DNA of 40,020 nt from positions 1-40,020 of the forward strand of contig NZ_JAJOHW010000034.1 in NCBI RefSeq assembly GCF_021129195.1, given 5' to 3'. Position 1 is the first letter of the stretch; each line of letters opens with the position of its first letter. Shown in pieces: positions 22,713 through 30,435 of the stretch. The notes under the pieces are model-generated. The model ran no database searches, was not told the origin of the DNA, and saw only the letters and a program-made list of their open reading frames with translations. This DNA is from Chromobacterium aquaticum (GTDB taxonomy: Bacteria > Pseudomonadota > Gammaproteobacteria > Burkholderiales > Chromobacteriaceae). Both the position numbers and the translations under genes were made by a program.

Positions 22713-23393
22713 ATGAAAGCGATGGCGATGGCGGCCTTGCTGGCCGCATTCTTGAGCGCTTGCGTGACCCAGGAGCCGCCGCTGGTGCAGCAGCCCACCA
22801 GCGCGCGGCCGCAACCGCAGCCGGTCAGCATGCCCAGCAACGGCTCCATTTTCCAGACCGCCAGCTACCGGCCCTTGTTCCAGGACCGCATGCCGGGCTA
22901 TGTCGGCGACACCCTGACGGTGAACATCCAGGAAAACTCGTCGACCTCGGCGTCGGAGCAGACCACCAATACCCGCACCTCGGGCCTGAACAGCAGCATT
23001 AACGCCGGTATGAAAGTGCCTTTCCTGCCCAGCGGCGCGGCCGCGGGTCTCGACGGTGCCAGCTTCGGCGCCACGGGTTCGGCCAATAATACGGGCAAGG
23101 GCGACAACAAGGTGGCGACCTCCTTTGTCAGTTCCATCACCGTCACCGTGCTGGAAGTGCTGGCCAATGGCAATCTGGTGGTCAGCGGCGAGAAAGTGGT
23201 GCGGGTGAACAGCGACACCGAATCCATTCGCCTGTCCGGCGTGATCAATCCGCGCGACATCGCCGCCGACCGTAGCGTGTCCTCGCTCAAGGTGGCGGAT
23301 GCCCGCGTCGAGCAACAGACCAAGGGCACTCACCGGCTGTATAACGAACCGGGCTGGCTTGCCAAGTTCTTCATGAGTATATTGCCGATATAA
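22713..23393 (+). CDS. flgH: Flagellar L-ring lipoprotein FlgH
   Basis: 226 residues. Signal peptide with lipobox LSAC (Cys17) sends it to the outer membrane, where it forms the L ring around the rod. Family signatures: GSIFQTASYRPLFQDRMPGY, VGDTLTVNIQENSSTSASEQ, GNLVVSGEKVVRVNSDTESI and RLSGVINPRDIAADRSV. A small G/C hairpin (22667-22686) lies in the 54-base gap after flgG. flgI follows after 61 bases. Confidence 0.96.
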   Translation: MKAMAMAALLAAFLSACVTQEPPLVQQPTSARPQPQPVSMPSNGSIFQTASYRPLFQDRMPGYVGDTLTVNIQENSSTSASEQTTNTRTSGLNSSINAGMKVPFLPSGAAAGLDGASFGATGSANNTGKGDNKVATSFVSSITVTVLEVLANGNLVVSGEKVVRVNSDTESIRLSGVINPRDIAADRSVSSLKVADARVEQQTKGTHRLYNEPGWLAKFFMSILPI

Positions 23394-23454
23394 CGGATTA
23401 CCGGCCTGGGCGCCGCCATCTGGCGGGCGTGGTAGGCTGAAAGCGGGCGAGAAT

Positions 23455-24552
23455 ATGAAGCGATGGATGTTTGTGGTGCTGTTGGCCTTGGCGGTGTCTC
23501 CGGCCATGGCGGCGCAGCGTTTGAAGGACTTGACCAATGTCGGCGGCGTGCGTCCCAACCAGTTGATAGGCTATGGCTTGGTGGTGGGCCTGGACGGCAG
23601 CGGCGACAAAGTGACTTCGTCGCCGTTCACCGGCCAGGCGCTGTCGAATATGTTGAATCAGCTGGGGGTGCAAGTGCCGCCCGGCACCAAGCTCGACCCC
23701 AAGAATGTCGCCGCGGTTACGCTGACCGCGACGCTGCCGCCGTTCGCGCGGCAGGGGCAGGCGATAGACGTGACCGCTTCGTCGATAGGCGATGCCAAAA
23801 GCCTGCGTGGCGGTACATTGTTGCTGTCGCCGCTGAAAGGTGCGGACGGGCAGATCTACGCAATGGCGCAAGGCAATGTGGTGGTCGGCGGCGCCGGCGC
23901 GTCGGCGGGCGGCAGTTCGGCCCAGATCAATCAACTCAGTGTCGGCAGAATCCCCTCCGGAGCCACGGTGGAACGCGAAGTGCCGACCGCGCTGGGCTCT
24001 GGCGAGTTCGTCAATCTGGAATTGCGTGAGTCCGACTTCACCACCGCCAACCGCGTGGTGCAGGCGATCAACAAATCCTTTGGCCAGGGTACCGCGCGCG
24101 CGGTGGACGGCCGGTTGATCGAGGTGCGCGCGCCGTTCGATCCTGATCAGCGCGTGCAGTTTTTGGCTAAGATGGAAAATATTGCCGTCGATCCGGCAGA
24201 TGTTTCCCCCACCGTCATCATCAATGCGCGCACCGGCTCCATCGTGATGAACCAGGCGGTGACGCTGGCGCCGTGCGCGGTGTCGCATGGCAATCTGACC
24301 GTCACCGTCAGCAATACGCCGCAGGTGAGTCAGCCCAATCCGTTGTCCGGCGGCAAGACCACGGTGACCAACCAGGCCGATATCAGCATCAACACCCCAG
24401 GCAGCAAGCTGATCAGCCTGCCCAACGGCGCCAATCTGTCGCGGGTGGTGGCGGCCTTGAACGCGCTGGGGGCGAATGCCCAGGACCTGATTTCCATCCT
24501 GCAGGCGATGAAGTCCGCCGGCGCGTTGAAAGCGGATTTGCAAATCATCTGA
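23455..24552 (+). CDS. flgI: Flagellar P-ring protein FlgI
   Basis: 365 residues, normal length. The N-terminal signal (MKRWMFVVLLALAVSPAMAA) exports it to the periplasm, where it assembles the P ring in the peptidoglycan layer. RLKDLTNVGGVRPNQLIGYG, LVVGLDGSGDKVTSSPFTGQ and the FlgI C-terminus (NALGANAQDLISILQAMKSA then GALKADLQII) are conserved. A Cys (APCAVSHGNLTV) stands where many homologues have a small residue. The gene ends 22 bases before a strong terminator, which closes the operon. Confidence 0.96.
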   Translation: MKRWMFVVLLALAVSPAMAAQRLKDLTNVGGVRPNQLIGYGLVVGLDGSGDKVTSSPFTGQALSNMLNQLGVQVPPGTKLDPKNVAAVTLTATLPPFARQGQAIDVTASSIGDAKSLRGGTLLLSPLKGADGQIYAMAQGNVVVGGAGASAGGSSAQINQLSVGRIPSGATVEREVPTALGSGEFVNLELRESDFTTANRVVQAINKSFGQGTARAVDGRLIEVRAPFDPDQRVQFLAKMENIAVDPADVSPTVIINARTGSIVMNQAVTLAPCAVSHGNLTVTVSNTPQVSQPNPLSGGKTTVTNQADISINTPGSKLISLPNGANLSRVVAALNALGANAQDLISILQAMKSAGALKADLQII

Positions 24553-24573
24553 CGCCGGCTTGGCGGCAGGACC

Positions 24574-24601
24574 AAAAGACGGCCGCGTGGCCGTCTTTTT
24601 T
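24574..24601 (+). terminator. Rho-independent terminator between flgI and flgJ
   Basis: AAAAGACGGCC, loop GCGT, GGCCGTCTTTT: an 11-base perfect stem running into a T-tract (24596-24601). This is a textbook intrinsic terminator that separates flgB-flgI from flgJ. Confidence 0.85.
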
Positions 24602-24605
24602 ATTC

Positions 24606-24621
24606 TGGCCCGAATCTTGCT
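24606..24621 (+). promoter_or_regulatory. Sigma54 promoter of flgJ
   Basis: TGGCCCG-AATC-TTGCT matches TGGCACG-N4-TTGCW with one mismatch and correct GG/GC spacing. It starts five bases after the terminator T-tract. Predicted start of transcription near 24632, about 15 bases before the flgJ ATG, the same leader length as predicted for flgB. Confidence 0.75.
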
Positions 24622-24646
24622 TTTAACGGGATTCCAGGAGCGAGAA

Positions 24647-25639
24647 ATGACGATTCAGTCCCTCAGTGCCGGCGCCGTGAGCGCCAACGATTTGCTAAAC
24701 CGGCAACTGGCCGTGGATCCCAACCAGTTGAACGATCTGCGCGCGCAGGCGATCAAGGACCCGAAAGGCGCGGCCCGGCAGGTGGCATCGCAATTCGAGG
24801 CCTTGATGATGAACACGCTGCTGAAAAGCATGCGCGAAACCAAGTTCGACCCGGAAGGCGAGTCCAATAGCCTGAGCACTTATCAAGGCCTGTACGACCA
24901 GCAGCTGACCCAGGCGCTGAGCTCCAGCGGCGGCTTTGGCCTGGGCGACATGCTGTATCGGCAAATCGCCAAACAGTCGAATTTCGCTCCGGACGACAAG
25001 AGCATGCACACGGTTCACTCGGCGCCCGGCCCGCAACTGGCCGTTCGCGCCCACGGCGGCGGCAAGGCCTTGCTGGCTTACCAAGAGGCGCAACAAGCCG
25101 CCGGCGCGGCGCTGGTGCTGACGGCGCCGACCAGCCCGGCCAAGGCCGAGACGGCAGCAACGGGCAAGGGCGGCAGCCGCGATTTCGCCGCGGCCATGCT
25201 GCCGCACGCGCGCAGCGCCGCCGCGCAACTGGGCGTGGCGCCGGAGGCGGTGGTTGCCCATGCCGCGCTGGAAAGCGGCTGGGGCAAGCGCGCGATCCGC
25301 CATCCGGACGGCAGCGACAGCCATAATCTGTTCGGCATCAAGGCCAGCGGCGATTGGCAGGGTCGCACGGTCAGCGTGATGACCACCGAATATGAAGGCG
25401 GCGTCGCTCAGAAGCGGGTGGAGAAATTCCGCGCCTACGGCTCTTATGCCGAGGCCTTCGGCGATTACGCGCGCCTGTTGAAGGATTCTCCGCGCTACAA
25501 GGGCGCCTTGAACCAGGGGCAGAATATGTATGGCTTCGCGCATGCGTTGCAGTCGGGCGGCTATGCCACCGACCCGCGCTACGCGCGCAAGCTGGTGGAC
25601 GTGGCGGCGAGCTTGGCGCAACAGACGGTGCGCAGTTGA
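24647..25639 (+). CDS. flgJ: FlgJ, rod cap and peptidoglycan hydrolase
   Basis: 330 residues. The N-terminal ~100 residues are the rod-assembly cap (AARQVASQFEALMMNTLLKS and GLGDMLYRQIAKQ). After a linker, residues about 178-328 form a glucosaminidase-type muramidase that opens the wall for the rod: HAALESGWGKRAIRHPDGSD with catalytic Glu209, HNLFGIKASGDWQGRTV and YGSYAEAFGDYARLLKDSPR. This two-domain form is the beta/gammaproteobacterial type. AGGAG precedes ATG 24647. It has its own sigma54-type promoter and is cut off from flgI by a terminator. Confidence 0.95.
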   Translation: MTIQSLSAGAVSANDLLNRQLAVDPNQLNDLRAQAIKDPKGAARQVASQFEALMMNTLLKSMRETKFDPEGESNSLSTYQGLYDQQLTQALSSSGGFGLGDMLYRQIAKQSNFAPDDKSMHTVHSAPGPQLAVRAHGGGKALLAYQEAQQAAGAALVLTAPTSPAKAETAATGKGGSRDFAAAMLPHARSAAAQLGVAPEAVVAHAALESGWGKRAIRHPDGSDSHNLFGIKASGDWQGRTVSVMTTEYEGGVAQKRVEKFRAYGSYAEAFGDYARLLKDSPRYKGALNQGQNMYGFAHALQSGGYATDPRYARKLVDVAASLAQQTVRS

Positions 25640-25671
25640 GCGGACGCCGGCAGCGAGCGTCGAATCCGGCA

Positions 25672-25698
25672 TCAAGTTTTGACGCGCCGGGCCGATAA
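25672..25698 (+). promoter_or_regulatory. Sigma28 (FliA) promoter of flgKL
   Basis: TCAAGTTT, 11 bases, GCCGATAA. The -10 is a perfect match to the FliA consensus and the -35 differs at one position, with exact spacing. The flgK ATG lies 18 bases further on. Confidence 0.85.
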
Positions 25699-25716
25699 AG
25701 CAAACAGAGGTGAATC

Positions 25717-27498
25717 ATGGGTTCCAATATTTTCTCGATCGGCGTGAGCGGGCTGAACGCGGCGCAGACGGCTTTGGCGGTAACCGGCAACAATATCGCC
25801 AACGTCTCCACGCCCGGTTACAACGTCCAGTACGTCACCCAGGCCGGCCGCACGCCGCAATACCAGGGCTTCGGCTTCCTGGGGCAGGGCGTGGACGTCA
25901 CCAATGTGCTGCGGACCTACGACAAATTCCTGTCCGGCCAGGTGCAAACCGCGCAGACCAATAGCAGCTATTACGATACCCAGGTCAAGCAGCTCAATCA
26001 GATCAATAATCTGATGGCGTCCACCGATGTTTCCATCATCCCTGCCTTGCAGGATTTCTACGGCGCGATGCAGACCTTGTCGCAGCAGCCGGACTCGATT
26101 CCCAGCCGGCAGACGGTGTTGAACATGGCTCAGGCGCTGAGCACCAAGTTCGCCACCGTGGACGGGCAGCTGCAGCAGATGCAGACCGGCGCCAACGGCC
26201 AGATCAAGAGCACGGTGGACAGCATCAATTCGCTGGCCTCGCAGATCGCCAGCCTCAACACCCAGATCGCCGCGCTGACCGGCGGCAACCAATTGGGTTC
26301 GCAGCCGAACACGCTGATGGATCAGCGCGACCAGGCGATGCTGGAATTGAACAAGCTGGTCAGCGCCAAGGCGGTGCCGCAGTCCGACGGCACTTACACG
26401 GTCTACATCGGCAATGGCCAGACCCTGGTCACCAATGCCCAGACCAATACCCTGGCCACCCAGCCGCTGCCCACCGATCCGAACACCTTGCAACTGGTGT
26501 TCAACAATCCCAATGGCACGGTGACGGCGATCCCGAACAGCCTGATCACCGGCGGCCAATTGGGCGGCCTGCTGAATTTCCGCGATGGTCCGCTGCTGCA
26601 GGCGCGCCAGCAACTGGGCACGCTGGCGATCAATTTCGCCGCCGCGGTCAATTACCAGAACCAGCTGGGCGTGGACAACGGCGGTGTGGCGGGGCAGCCC
26701 ATTTTCAATGATCTGTCCAGTTATGCTTCCAATCCGCAAAACGCGGCCAGCAACCTGCAAGTGCTGATGACCGATCCGAATAAGTTGGCCACCGCGTCGA
26801 ATATGGTGTCCACCGGCGGCGCCGGCGGCAGCGGCGTGACCATGAGCGGCGTTTGGGCCTCTTTGCCTGGCGGTTATAGCGGCAGCATCAACTCGGTGCC
26901 GCCGGTGTTTCCCAGCAGCACGACGCACCCATCGGTCGGCATGACCGGCATGACCATCACCGCCACCGGCACCCCGGCGACGATGACGGCCACCATCACC
27001 GGCCCCAATGGCGGCGGCCCTTACAATGTGGTGCCATTGGGCGGCAGCGTCAGCAACGGTTTCAAATTGCAGACCACGGCGGTGCCGCCGGTGGATGTCG
27101 GCATCAGTTTCCAATTGTCCGGCGCGCCGGCCAATGGCCAGACCTTCACCGTGGGGCCGGCGCCGGCCGGCACCAAGCCGCCGCCGGGCGACAACTCCAA
27201 TCTGCGCGAATTGTTGGCGCAGCAGAACCTCAAGCTGATGGGCAATCAGTCCTATGGTTCTTATTACTCGACGCTGGTGGCCTCGGTGGGCAACCAGACC
27301 AATACCGCTCAATTGCAGTCGGCGGCGATGAAGACCAATCTGAAGCAAGCCAGCGAAAGCCTGTCCAATACTTCCGGCGTCAGCCTGGACCAGGAAGCGG
27401 CCAATCTGATCAAGTACCAACAGTCCTATCAGGCATGCAGCAAGGTGATTCAAGTGGCGCAAACCACCTTCTCCAGCATTCTGAATCTGATGGGTTAA
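25717..27498 (+). CDS. flgK: Flagellar hook-filament junction protein FlgK (HAP1)
   Basis: 593 residues. MGSNIFSIGVSGLNAAQTAL and AVTGNNIANVSTPGYNVQYV are the HAP1 N-terminus; SGVSLDQEAANLIKYQQSYQ is the C-terminal signature. The first junction zone subunit between hook and filament. The region about 360-480 is rich in Gly, Thr and Ser, the variable surface domain. GAGGTG precedes the ATG. A sigma28-type promoter directly upstream places it in the late class; flgL follows 10 bases after its stop. Confidence 0.96.
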   Translation: MGSNIFSIGVSGLNAAQTALAVTGNNIANVSTPGYNVQYVTQAGRTPQYQGFGFLGQGVDVTNVLRTYDKFLSGQVQTAQTNSSYYDTQVKQLNQINNLMASTDVSIIPALQDFYGAMQTLSQQPDSIPSRQTVLNMAQALSTKFATVDGQLQQMQTGANGQIKSTVDSINSLASQIASLNTQIAALTGGNQLGSQPNTLMDQRDQAMLELNKLVSAKAVPQSDGTYTVYIGNGQTLVTNAQTNTLATQPLPTDPNTLQLVFNNPNGTVTAIPNSLITGGQLGGLLNFRDGPLLQARQQLGTLAINFAAAVNYQNQLGVDNGGVAGQPIFNDLSSYASNPQNAASNLQVLMTDPNKLATASNMVSTGGAGGSGVTMSGVWASLPGGYSGSINSVPPVFPSSTTHPSVGMTGMTITATGTPATMTATITGPNGGGPYNVVPLGGSVSNGFKLQTTAVPPVDVGISFQLSGAPANGQTFTVGPAPAGTKPPPGDNSNLRELLAQQNLKLMGNQSYGSYYSTLVASVGNQTNTAQLQSAAMKTNLKQASESLSNTSGVSLDQEAANLIKYQQSYQACSKVIQVAQTTFSSILNLMG

Positions 27499-27508
27499 GG
27501 AGAGAGTG

Positions 27509-28432
27509 ATGCGAATCAGCTCCAACACCATTTACCAGTCCGGCTTGAATAATATGCAGGATCTGCAGGCGAGCATTTACAAGCTCACCATGCAGATCGA
27601 CAACCAGCAGCGGGTGGTGACGCCGGCCGACGATCCAGTGGCCGCGGCGCGCATCCTGCTGCTCAGCCAGTCGCAGGGCCAGAACAGCCAGTACATCACT
27701 AATACCCAGGCGGTGAGTTCCTGGCTGTCGCTGTCGGAAACCGCGGTCAAGAGCTCCTCGGACCTGATGGCCAGCATGAAAAGCTTGGCGATCTCCGCCG
27801 GCAGCGGCGCGCTGAGCCCGACCGAGTTGCAGGCGATCCAGAAGCAGTTGCAGGAAGGCATCACCGAGCTGACGACATACGCCAACTCCACCGATGGTCG
27901 CGGCAACTACCTGTTCAGCGGCAACAAGACCGACACGGTGCCCTATGTGGTGAGCTTGTCAGCGGTGCCGCCGGCCACGTATCAGGGCGATACCGGCCAG
28001 CGCAGCGTGCAGATCAGCGCCTCGCAGCAGATGACGATCTCGGATCCCGGCAGCACCGTGTTCGGCACGCCGGGCGGCAGCGCCACCGCCGCCTTCGACG
28101 CCTTGCTGCAACTGAATACCCTGCTGGGCCAGAATCCGAAGCCGGCCAACTTCGGCACCCAGCTGAACAGCGCGATCAACGCCATCGACTCGGCGCAACA
28201 GCAGTTCTCCCTGTCGCTGGCATCCATCGGCGCCCGCGGCCAGCAGAACGACAATATGCAGAATGTCGGCGGCAGCCTGAAATTGCAGTACGCCAGCAGC
28301 ATCGGTGATTTGCAGGATCTGGACATGCCGCAGGCGATTTCGGATTTCACCTTGGCGCAGACCTCGCTGAAGTACAGCCAGCTGACTTACAACAAGGTGA
28401 CTCAGCTATCGCTGTTCAACTACATCTCTTGA
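27509..28432 (+). CDS. flgL: Flagellar hook-filament junction protein FlgL (HAP3)
   Basis: 307 residues. MRISSNTIYQSGLNNMQDLQ and the flagellin-like VTPADDPVAAARILLLSQSQ mark the N-terminus; the end, YSQLTYNKVTQLSLFNYIS, is the matching C-terminal helix. AAGGAG lies upstream of ATG 27509; a GTG one codon earlier is a less suitable start. Second junction subunit, translated from the flgKL transcript. A terminator hairpin follows. Confidence 0.95.
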   Translation: MRISSNTIYQSGLNNMQDLQASIYKLTMQIDNQQRVVTPADDPVAAARILLLSQSQGQNSQYITNTQAVSSWLSLSETAVKSSSDLMASMKSLAISAGSGALSPTELQAIQKQLQEGITELTTYANSTDGRGNYLFSGNKTDTVPYVVSLSAVPPATYQGDTGQRSVQISASQQMTISDPGSTVFGTPGGSATAAFDALLQLNTLLGQNPKPANFGTQLNSAINAIDSAQQQFSLSLASIGARGQQNDNMQNVGGSLKLQYASSIGDLQDLDMPQAISDFTLAQTSLKYSQLTYNKVTQLSLFNYIS

Positions 28433-28454
28433 GCCGGCATTCGCCGGAAACGAC

Positions 28455-28476
28455 AAAGGCCGCGTCAGCGGCCTTT
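28455..28476. terminator. Shared hairpin between flgL and the EF-hand gene
   Basis: AAAGGCCGC, loop GTCA, GCGGCCTTT: a perfect 9-base stem with three A/T at each end. It sits 22 bases after flgL and 20 bases after the end of the converging minus-strand gene, so it can end both transcripts. Confidence 0.7.
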
Positions 28477-28496
28477 GCTATTTGCGCTTGGCGGAT

Positions 28497-29519
28497 TCAG
28501 CCGTAGACATCCACCTGGCTGACCCGGCCGGCCTTGCCGTCCTCGGTCAGATAAACGCCGGAGCGGCGGACATCGGCCTGGGATTGGTTGTTGGCGTCCT
28601 TGATGCTGAACGGCGTGTCCACGCTGGGCAGCAGGATGGCGCCAATGCCCAGCTCCTTCAGCCCCATCAGTTGATCCTTGTCGCCATCGCGGCCGGACCA
28701 CAGCTTCAATTGGGCGAAAGCCGGGTCGCCGTCATCCAGCACTCCGTCGCCATTGCTGTCCAGCTTGGCCAGGTCGGCGAAGCCATTGCCGGACTGAGTG
28801 CCGAACAACTCGCTGCCGTCGTTGATCTTGCCGTCGCCGTTGCGGTCCAGCGCCAGCCAGCCGCCATGATCGATAAACGGCAGCTGTGTTTTCTGGCCAT
28901 TGCTTTGCAGGTCGAAGCTGACGCTGGCACCGCTGAAGCTGCCGGCTTCATCGCCCAGCGTCAGCATCAGCGGGTCGGTGGGACTGCCGCCGCTACCGTA
29001 CTGCAAGCTGCTGCTGCTGTGGTATTCGAAGCTGCGGCTCATCTGCACGTCCAGCGAGAAATTGAATTCGCGGCCGTCCTGGGTCTTGATCGAACCCTTG
29101 GCCGAGAAACCCATGCTTTCGCTTTCCTTGTAATCGTAGCTTTGCTGGATCGAGCCGCCGAAGCGCGGCAGCGCGCTGGCGGTTGGCGCATTCTGTGGCG
29201 TGGGGGCGCTGGCGTTAGAATCGCCGCTCTTGCCGTCGTCTTTTTGCAAGGTGCCGTCGACTACCTTGAATTTGACGCCCAGCACTTTCTCCAGGATGTC
29301 CTTGATCAAGCCCAGCATCGGCGTCATGCCGTCGGCCAGCTGTTGATCCTTGGCGCTGGCGTTGACACCGCCGGGGCTGAGGCTGACATCGGAGGAGGGT
29401 GAGGCCGGCGCGGAAGCGGCCGGCTGCTGGCTCCAGGAACTGATTTTTTGCTGAACGCTGATGCTTTGGCTGAAACTGTACTGGCTGCTCATCGACAGCG
29501 CCATGGACGCGACTCGCAT
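28497..29519 (-). CDS. EF-hand-like repeat protein under sigma28 control
   Basis: 340 residues, function unknown. The N-terminus is Ser/Gln-rich with no signal peptide (VASMALSMSSQYSFSQSISV). The middle is beta-rich with many polar residues. The C-terminal part has two calcium-loop motifs of the DxNxDGxxxDG type: ALDRNGDGKINDGSELFG (about 235-250) and KLDSNGDGVLDDGDPAF, followed by LWSGRDGDKDQLMGLKELGI, which looks like a third. ATG 29519 has GGAG at the right spacing; an upstream in-frame ATG would overlap the promoter. A near-perfect sigma28 promoter precedes it and flgL faces it, so it is probably a late flagellar-regulon protein, perhaps exported by a route needing no N-terminal signal (inference). 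Confidence 0.85.
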   Translation of the reverse strand: MRVASMALSMSSQYSFSQSISVQQKISSWSQQPAASAPASPSSDVSLSPGGVNASAKDQQLADGMTPMLGLIKDILEKVLGVKFKVVDGTLQKDDGKSGDSNASAPTPQNAPTASALPRFGGSIQQSYDYKESESMGFSAKGSIKTQDGREFNFSLDVQMSRSFEYHSSSSLQYGSGGSPTDPLMLTLGDEAGSFSGASVSFDLQSNGQKTQLPFIDHGGWLALDRNGDGKINDGSELFGTQSGNGFADLAKLDSNGDGVLDDGDPAFAQLKLWSGRDGDKDQLMGLKELGIGAILLPSVDTPFSIKDANNQSQADVRRSGVYLTEDGKAGRVSQVDVYG

Positions 29520-29541
29520 TGCAGGCTCCAGGATTTGGAAG

Positions 29542-29557
29542 TATCGGTAAACCGATA
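29542..29557. promoter_or_regulatory. Palindrome at the start site of the EF-hand gene
   Basis: TATCGGT, AA, ACCGATA: a perfect 7-2-7 inverted repeat overlapping the sigma28 -10 element and the expected start of transcription, 23 bases before the ATG. Could be an operator or a hairpin in the leader RNA. Confidence 0.4.
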
Positions 29558-29581
29558 TCGGCAATGGGAGCGCAAACTTGA
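29555..29581 (-). promoter_or_regulatory. Sigma28 (FliA) promoter of the EF-hand gene
   Basis: On the minus strand: TCAAGTTT, 11 bases, GCCGATAT. One mismatch in the -10 and one in the -35 relative to TAAAGTTT-N11-GCCGATAA. The -35 octamer is identical to that of flgK, and the element lies 36 bases before the ATG. Confidence 0.75.
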
Positions 29582-29615
29582 TGGTGTGAAAACACCTAGC
29601 CGGTTTGGCGCCGGC

Positions 29616-30365
29616 TCAGTTGCGCGCCGGCTGGATGCTCAGCGTTTCCAGGCGGTCTATCTTCATGATCTCGCGCGACAGATCGACGACATTGATCAGG
29701 TCGCGCCGGTTTTGCGCCGACACCAGAAAGCTCCACTCGGTGGCGTCCGGCCCGGCGTTCAGCGCGATGCTATCCTCATGCAGGCGCACGCCAAGTTCCA
29801 GCAGGCCGGCGCTCAAGGCCTGCACCGTCCATTGCTGCTCCGGTTTGAAGCGGATGACGATGAACAGGCTGAAATGGCGCGGCAGCCGGCTTTCCACCTG
29901 ATTGACCGACAGCATGCACAGCACGCACAGCAGGGTGATGGCGATGGCGGCGGCGTAAAAGCCGACCCCGACCAGGATGCCGATGACCGAGGACATCCAG
30001 ATCGACGCGGCCGAGGTGAGGCCGCTGATCGACAGGCCTTCCTTCATGATCATGCCGGCACCCAGAAAGCCGACGCCGGTCAGCACGCCCTGGGCGACCC
30101 GGGTCATGTCGCCATGCGTGATGTCGGGATGCTGGCCGCCATACCAGTAGCCGGAATAGCCGATGATGCTGATCGCGGCGGCGGAGGCCATGGCCACCAG
30201 GCCGTAGGTGCGCATGCCGGCGGCGCGGCCGTTGTACCAGCGCTCGTAGCCCACCACGCAGCCCAGCAGCAGGCCGCCCAGCAGGTTCAGCGTGATCAAC
30301 AGATTGACTTCCCACTTGGGGGTGGACCAGTACTGGCCAATCAGATCGGTGAACGAAATATCCAT
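29616..30365 (-). CDS. MgtC/SapB-family membrane protein
   Basis: 249 residues. The first ~150 residues hold about five membrane helices with the family signatures NLLGGLLLGCVVGYERWYNG, GMRTYGLVAMASAAAISIIG, VLTGVGFLGAGMIMKEGLSI and SGLTSAASIWMSSVIGILVG. A soluble C-terminal domain of ~90 residues resembles the ACT-like domain of MgtC. MgtC proteins inhibit or adjust ATP synthase and support survival at low magnesium; other family members have unknown roles. ATG 30365 follows GGAG; the in-frame upstream extension is not family-like. Monocistronic in appearance; no magnesium-responsive leader was identified. Confidence 0.88.
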   Translation of the reverse strand: MDISFTDLIGQYWSTPKWEVNLLITLNLLGGLLLGCVVGYERWYNGRAAGMRTYGLVAMASAAAISIIGYSGYWYGGQHPDITHGDMTRVAQGVLTGVGFLGAGMIMKEGLSISGLTSAASIWMSSVIGILVGVGFYAAAIAITLLCVLCMLSVNQVESRLPRHFSLFIVIRFKPEQQWTVQALSAGLLELGVRLHEDSIALNAGPDATEWSFLVSAQNRRDLINVVDLSREIMKIDRLETLSIQPARN

Positions 30366-30435
30366 GAATGCTCCATAGGCGCTAGGGCCGGTGTGCCGAC
30401 GATAGCAAGTTGCTTTGGCGCGCGCCACCGCCGCT

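Noticed and set aside
21738-23558. 606-codon minus-strand frame opposite flgG and flgH
   Set aside because: Antisense to several well-identified flagellar genes, Arg/His/Gly-rich, no ribosome site or homology.
25672-27531. 619-codon minus-strand frame opposite flgK
   Set aside because: Mirror of flgK with low-complexity composition; real gene is on the plus strand with promoter and ribosome site.
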